Assembly: GCA_029565685.1 (NCBI GenBank)
Contig: JAKQNR010000009.1
Span: 124,001-188,000, forward strand
Source of the DNA: a bacterium
GTDB lineage: Bacteria > Zhuqueibacterota > Zhuqueibacteria > Residuimicrobiales > Residuimicrobiaceae
DNA length: 64,000 bases
Direction: 5' to 3'
This document shows, piece by piece, positions 61,094 to 64,000 of the stretch; within the stretch, counting starts at the first letter, position 1, and each line of letters starts with the position of its first letter. Position numbers and translations under genes: made by a program. The notes under the pieces were generated by a model. The model saw nothing but the letters and a program-made list of their open reading frames with translations. It searched no databases and was not told where the DNA came from.

Positions 61094-64000
61094 ATGCCCA
61101 AACGTGATGATCTGAAAAAAGTGTTGATCATAGGTTCCGGACCCATTGTGATCGGACAGGCCTGCGAATTTGATTACTCCGGCACCCAAGCGTGCAAGGC
61201 ATTGCGCTCCCTTGGCTACCAGATCGTTCTGGTAAATTCCAACCCTGCCACCATCATGACCGATCCGGGCATGGCGGACGTCACCTACATCGAACCGCTA
61301 AGCCTGGAGTATCTCACTTATATTATCGAAAAAGAAAGGCCGGACGCGCTGCTGCCCAACCTGGGCGGCCAGACCGGCCTCAACCTTTCTTCGCAGCTGG
61401 CCAAGGCCGGTGTGCTGGAAAAATACGGCGTGCGAGTGATCGGCGTCAACGTCGACGCGATCGAGCGCGGGGAAGACCGCACGGCCTTTAAGGAGACCAT
61501 GCAGCGGTTGGGCATCGATATGCCGGCGAGCAAGGCGGTCTATTCACTGGAGGAAGCGGAACAGGCGGCCGACGAACTGGGCTACCCCGTGGTGGTGCGG
61601 CCCGCCTACACCATGGGCGGCACCGGCGGCGGCCTGGTGTACAATAAGGAAGAGCTGCAAACCATCGCGACGCGGGGATTGGCGGCCAGCATCGTCAACC
61701 AAGTGCTGATCGAAGAGTCGGTCCTTGGCTGGGAGGAACTGGAGCTGGAGGTGGTGCGCGACGCAAAGAATCAGATGATCACGGTCTGCTTTATCGAAAA
61801 CGTCGACGCCATGGGTGTGCACACAGGCGATTCGTACTGCACGGCGCCGATGTTGACCATCGACGCAGAACTGCAGAAAAAACTGCAGCGCTATGCCTAC
61901 GCCATCGTCGAGGCGATTCAGGTCATCGGCGGCACCAACATTCAGTTCGCCCATGATCCGGCGAGCGGTCGGGTCGTAGTCATCGAGATCAATCCGCGCA
62001 CCTCGCGCTCCTCCGCCCTGGCTTCCAAAGCAACCGGCTTTCCCATCGCCTTTGTGTCCGCCTTGTTGGCAGGGGGATTGACCCTGGACGAGATCCCCTA
62101 CTGGCGCGACGGCACTCTGGATAAATACACGCCCTCCGGCGACTATGTGGTGGTCAAATTTGCCCGCTGGGCCTTTGAAAAATTCGAGGGCGTGCAAGAC
62201 AAGCTCGGCACGCAGATGCGTGCGGTCGGCGAGGTCATGAGCATCGGCAAAAGCTATAAAGAGGCGCTGCAAAAAGCGATCCGCTCCCTGGAGATCGGCC
62301 GCCCTGGATTGGGCTTTGCCAGGGATTTCAACCGTAAAGAGCTGCCCGAGCTGCTGTCGCTTCTCAACACCGCCTCCAGTGAACGGCATTTCATCATGTA
62401 TGAAGCGCTGCGCAAGGGCGCCAGTGTGGACGAGCTCCACCGGCTGACCAACATCAAACAATGGTTTATCCTGCAGATGCAGGAGCTGGTGCAGCTGGAG
62501 GAAAAAATCCTCGCCACGCAGGACCGACCGCTGCCGGACGCTCTGCTGGCCGAGGCGAAGCGCGACGGTTTCAGCGACCGCTATCTTGCCCGCCTGCTGA
62601 AGGCGCCGGAGGATCAGATTCGCGAACAGCGCACCCGTCTCGGCCTCGTCGAATCCTGGGAAGCGGTGCCGGTGAGCGGCGTCGAAAATGCAGCGTACTA
62701 CTTTTCGACCTATCAGGCGCCGCAGCAGCATCCAGTGACCAGCAACAAAAAAATCATGGTGCTGGGCGGCGGACCCAACCGTATCGGCCAGGGCATTGAA
62801 TTCGATTATTGCTGCGTGCATGCCGCCTTTGCCATCCGCGACGCGGGGTTCGAGTCCATTATGGTCAATTGCAATCCGGAGACCGTCTCCACGGATTACG
62901 ATACCTCCGATAAGCTCTACTTTGAACCGCTGACGCTGGAAGATGTGCTGAGCATCTATCAAAAGGAAAAGCCCCTCGGCGTTATTGTCCAGTTCGGCGG
63001 CCAAACCCCGCTGAATCTGGCCAATGATCTGGCGCGCGCCGGCGTGACTATTCTCGGCACCTCGCCGGAAACCATCGACCTGGCCGAAGACCGCGACCGC
63101 TTTCGCAAGGTTATGGATCGCATGGGCATTCCACAGCCCGAGTCCGGCATGGCGGCGGATCTCGAGCAGGCGCTGGCCATTGCACAGCGCATCGGCTACC
63201 CGCTGATGGTGCGGCCCTCCTATGTGCTCGGCGGCCGGGCGATGATGATCGTGTTGGACGAAAAGATGCTGCGTCGCTACGTCGCCGCCGCTGTGGATGT
63301 CTCTCCCGAGCGGCCGATTCTCATCGATAAATTTCTCCAAAACGCCATCGAGGTGGAAGCGGATGCGATCGCGGACGGCGAGACGGTCTTCATCCCTGCC
63401 ATCATGCAGCACATCGAATACGCCGGCATTCACTCGGGCGATTCCTCGTGCGTCATTCCGCCTGTGGCCATCGCAGAACGGCATCTGGACACCATCGCCC
63501 GATACACCAAACAGATCGCCAAGGAACTGCAAGTGAAAGGACTGATGAACATTCAATATGCCATCGCCGACGAGGTGGTCTATATCCTCGAGGCCAACCC
63601 CCGCGCTTCACGCACAGTGCCGCTGGTCTCCAAGGTCTGCAACATACCCATGGCCAAAATCGCCACCCAGATCATGCTCGGTAAAAAGCTGGCGGAGTTT
63701 AAATTGCAAAACAGACCCTTTCGCCATTTCGGCGTGAAATCCGCCGTGTTCCCATTCAACATGTTTCCCGAAGTGGACCCCATCCTGGGGCCGGAGATGC
63801 GCTCCACCGGCGAGGTGCTGGGACTGGCTGATTCCTTCGGCCTGGCCTTTTACAAAGCCCAAGAAGCAGCGGGCATGACGCTGCCCACCCAGGGCACGGT
63901 GCTGATTACCGTGACCGATCGCGACAAGGAAGAGATCCTTGAGGTGGCGCGACGCTTTCACAACCTGGGCTTCAAGCTGCTCGCTACGGAAGGCACGCAG
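61094..64000 (+). CDS. carB: carbamoyl-phosphate synthase large subunit (3' end cut by window edge)
   Basis: The frame from the ATG at 61094 is open for 969 codons to the last base; about 100 residues are missing. The first half begins VLIIGSGPIVIGQACEFDYS, the family's opening, with ATP-grasp residues VVRPAYTMGGTGGGLVYN and EINPRTSRSSALASKATGFP. The second half repeats the plan: IMVLGGGPNRIGQGIEFDYC, MVRPSYVLGGRAMMIV, EANPRASRTVPLVSKV. The window ends in the start of the allosteric MGS-like domain (LLATEGTQ). It makes carbamoyl phosphate for pyrimidine and arginine synthesis. A large antisense frame over it is a shadow. Confidence 0.98.
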   Translation, partial: MPKRDDLKKVLIIGSGPIVIGQACEFDYSGTQACKALRSLGYQIVLVNSNPATIMTDPGMADVTYIEPLSLEYLTYIIEKERPDALLPNLGGQTGLNLSSQLAKAGVLEKYGVRVIGVNVDAIERGEDRTAFKETMQRLGIDMPASKAVYSLEEAEQAADELGYPVVVRPAYTMGGTGGGLVYNKEELQTIATRGLAASIVNQVLIEESVLGWEELELEVVRDAKNQMITVCFIENVDAMGVHTGDSYCTAPMLTIDAELQKKLQRYAYAIVEAIQVIGGTNIQFAHDPASGRVVVIEINPRTSRSSALASKATGFPIAFVSALLAGGLTLDEIPYWRDGTLDKYTPSGDYVVVKFARWAFEKFEGVQDKLGTQMRAVGEVMSIGKSYKEALQKAIRSLEIGRPGLGFARDFNRKELPELLSLLNTASSERHFIMYEALRKGASVDELHRLTNIKQWFILQMQELVQLEEKILATQDRPLPDALLAEAKRDGFSDRYLARLLKAPEDQIREQRTRLGLVESWEAVPVSGVENAAYYFSTYQAPQQHPVTSNKKIMVLGGGPNRIGQGIEFDYCCVHAAFAIRDAGFESIMVNCNPETVSTDYDTSDKLYFEPLTLEDVLSIYQKEKPLGVIVQFGGQTPLNLANDLARAGVTILGTSPETIDLAEDRDRFRKVMDRMGIPQPESGMAADLEQALAIAQRIGYPLMVRPSYVLGGRAMMIVLDEKMLRRYVAAAVDVSPERPILIDKFLQNAIEVEADAIADGETVFIPAIMQHIEYAGIHSGDSSCVIPPVAIAERHLDTIARYTKQIAKELQVKGLMNIQYAIADEVVYILEANPRASRTVPLVSKVCNIPMAKIATQIMLGKKLAEFKLQNRPFRHFGVKSAVFPFNMFPEVDPILGPEMRSTGEVLGLADSFGLAFYKAQEAAGMTLPTQGTVLITVTDRDKEEILEVARRFHNLGFKLLATEGTQ

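Noticed and set aside
61544..63556. A 670-codon open frame on the minus strand
   Set aside because: It lies wholly antisense to carB, whose frame is intact and carries all family motifs. The antisense translation is rich in His, Arg and Gln with no domain, as expected of a shadow in GC-rich DNA.

Overview
The window looks like a chromosomal segment of a Gram-negative, FCB-group bacterium. Candidate division KSB1 or a relative is my best guess. The supporting signs are two large secreted proteins ending in a YPNPFN-type C-terminal sorting/FlgD-like domain (type IX secretion style), a bacillithiol gene (bshA), DUF4292 and DUF4252 envelope proteins, outer-membrane and lipoprotein signals, and an Aur1-like PAP2 membrane enzyme. 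I see no rRNA or tRNA gene, CRISPR array, insertion sequence or prophage. Both ends cut through genes: an Aur1-like lipid phosphotransferase on the left and carB on the right.

Layout. 1-6.0 kb (minus): histidine kinase, sigma-54 response regulator, periplasmic coiled-coil protein, outer-membrane barrel, and the cut PAP2 gene. 6.08-6.47 kb: six tandem 69/70-bp units, each with a strong palindrome. 6.6-14.8 kb: bshA (minus), then lepA, an ABC exporter pair, lepB, hemW and an unknown gene (plus). 14.8-16.2 kb: an Nramp-like transporter. 16.2-26.9 kb (minus): a tad/Flp pilus locus running flp, prepilin peptidase, tadE, cpaB, secretin, tadG-like, tadZ, tadA, tadB, tadC, then a small anchored protein, a DUF192-ICMT fusion and a GNAT. 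27.1-28.1 kb: a parvulin lipoprotein. 28.3-32.5 kb (plus): a GT39 enzyme and a secreted beta-helix protein. 32.6-34.2 kb (minus): ECF sigma, anti-sigma and DUF4252. 34.35-42.9 kb (plus): TPR lipoprotein, DUF4292 lipoprotein, GT2, GT9, GT4, a folD remnant, GT4 and a methyltransferase. 43.1-46.6 kb (minus): Wzx-like flippase, GT2 and GT4. 46.9-49.3 kb: a large FG-GAP/VCBS secreted protein. 49.5-51.9 kb (minus): trxB, Nif3-like and nitroreductase. 52.1-57.5 kb (plus): EIIA, hisS, a SpoU-family methyltransferase, a CPBP protease, a SpoIID-like protein and a lone receiver domain. 57.7-64 kb (plus): a GxGYxYP secreted protein, a URO-D-like enzyme and carB.

How it fits together. Most accessory genes serve the envelope and surface: pilus assembly, glycan synthesis and export, secreted repeat proteins, and envelope-stress style regulation. 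Several regulatory signals are readable. They are a perfect -24/-12 (sigma-54) promoter before the GT39/beta-helix pair, a near-match before the pilin gene backed by paired direct repeats at two helical turns, an ECF-type autoregulatory promoter, and a 12-bp-stem hairpin that separates the pilin message from the rest of the tad operon. The sigma-54 activator at 3.2-4.6 kb is a natural but unproven candidate regulator of the sigma-54 sites. The short flp gene, the two edge-truncated genes and the folD remnant were read directly from the nucleotide sequence.
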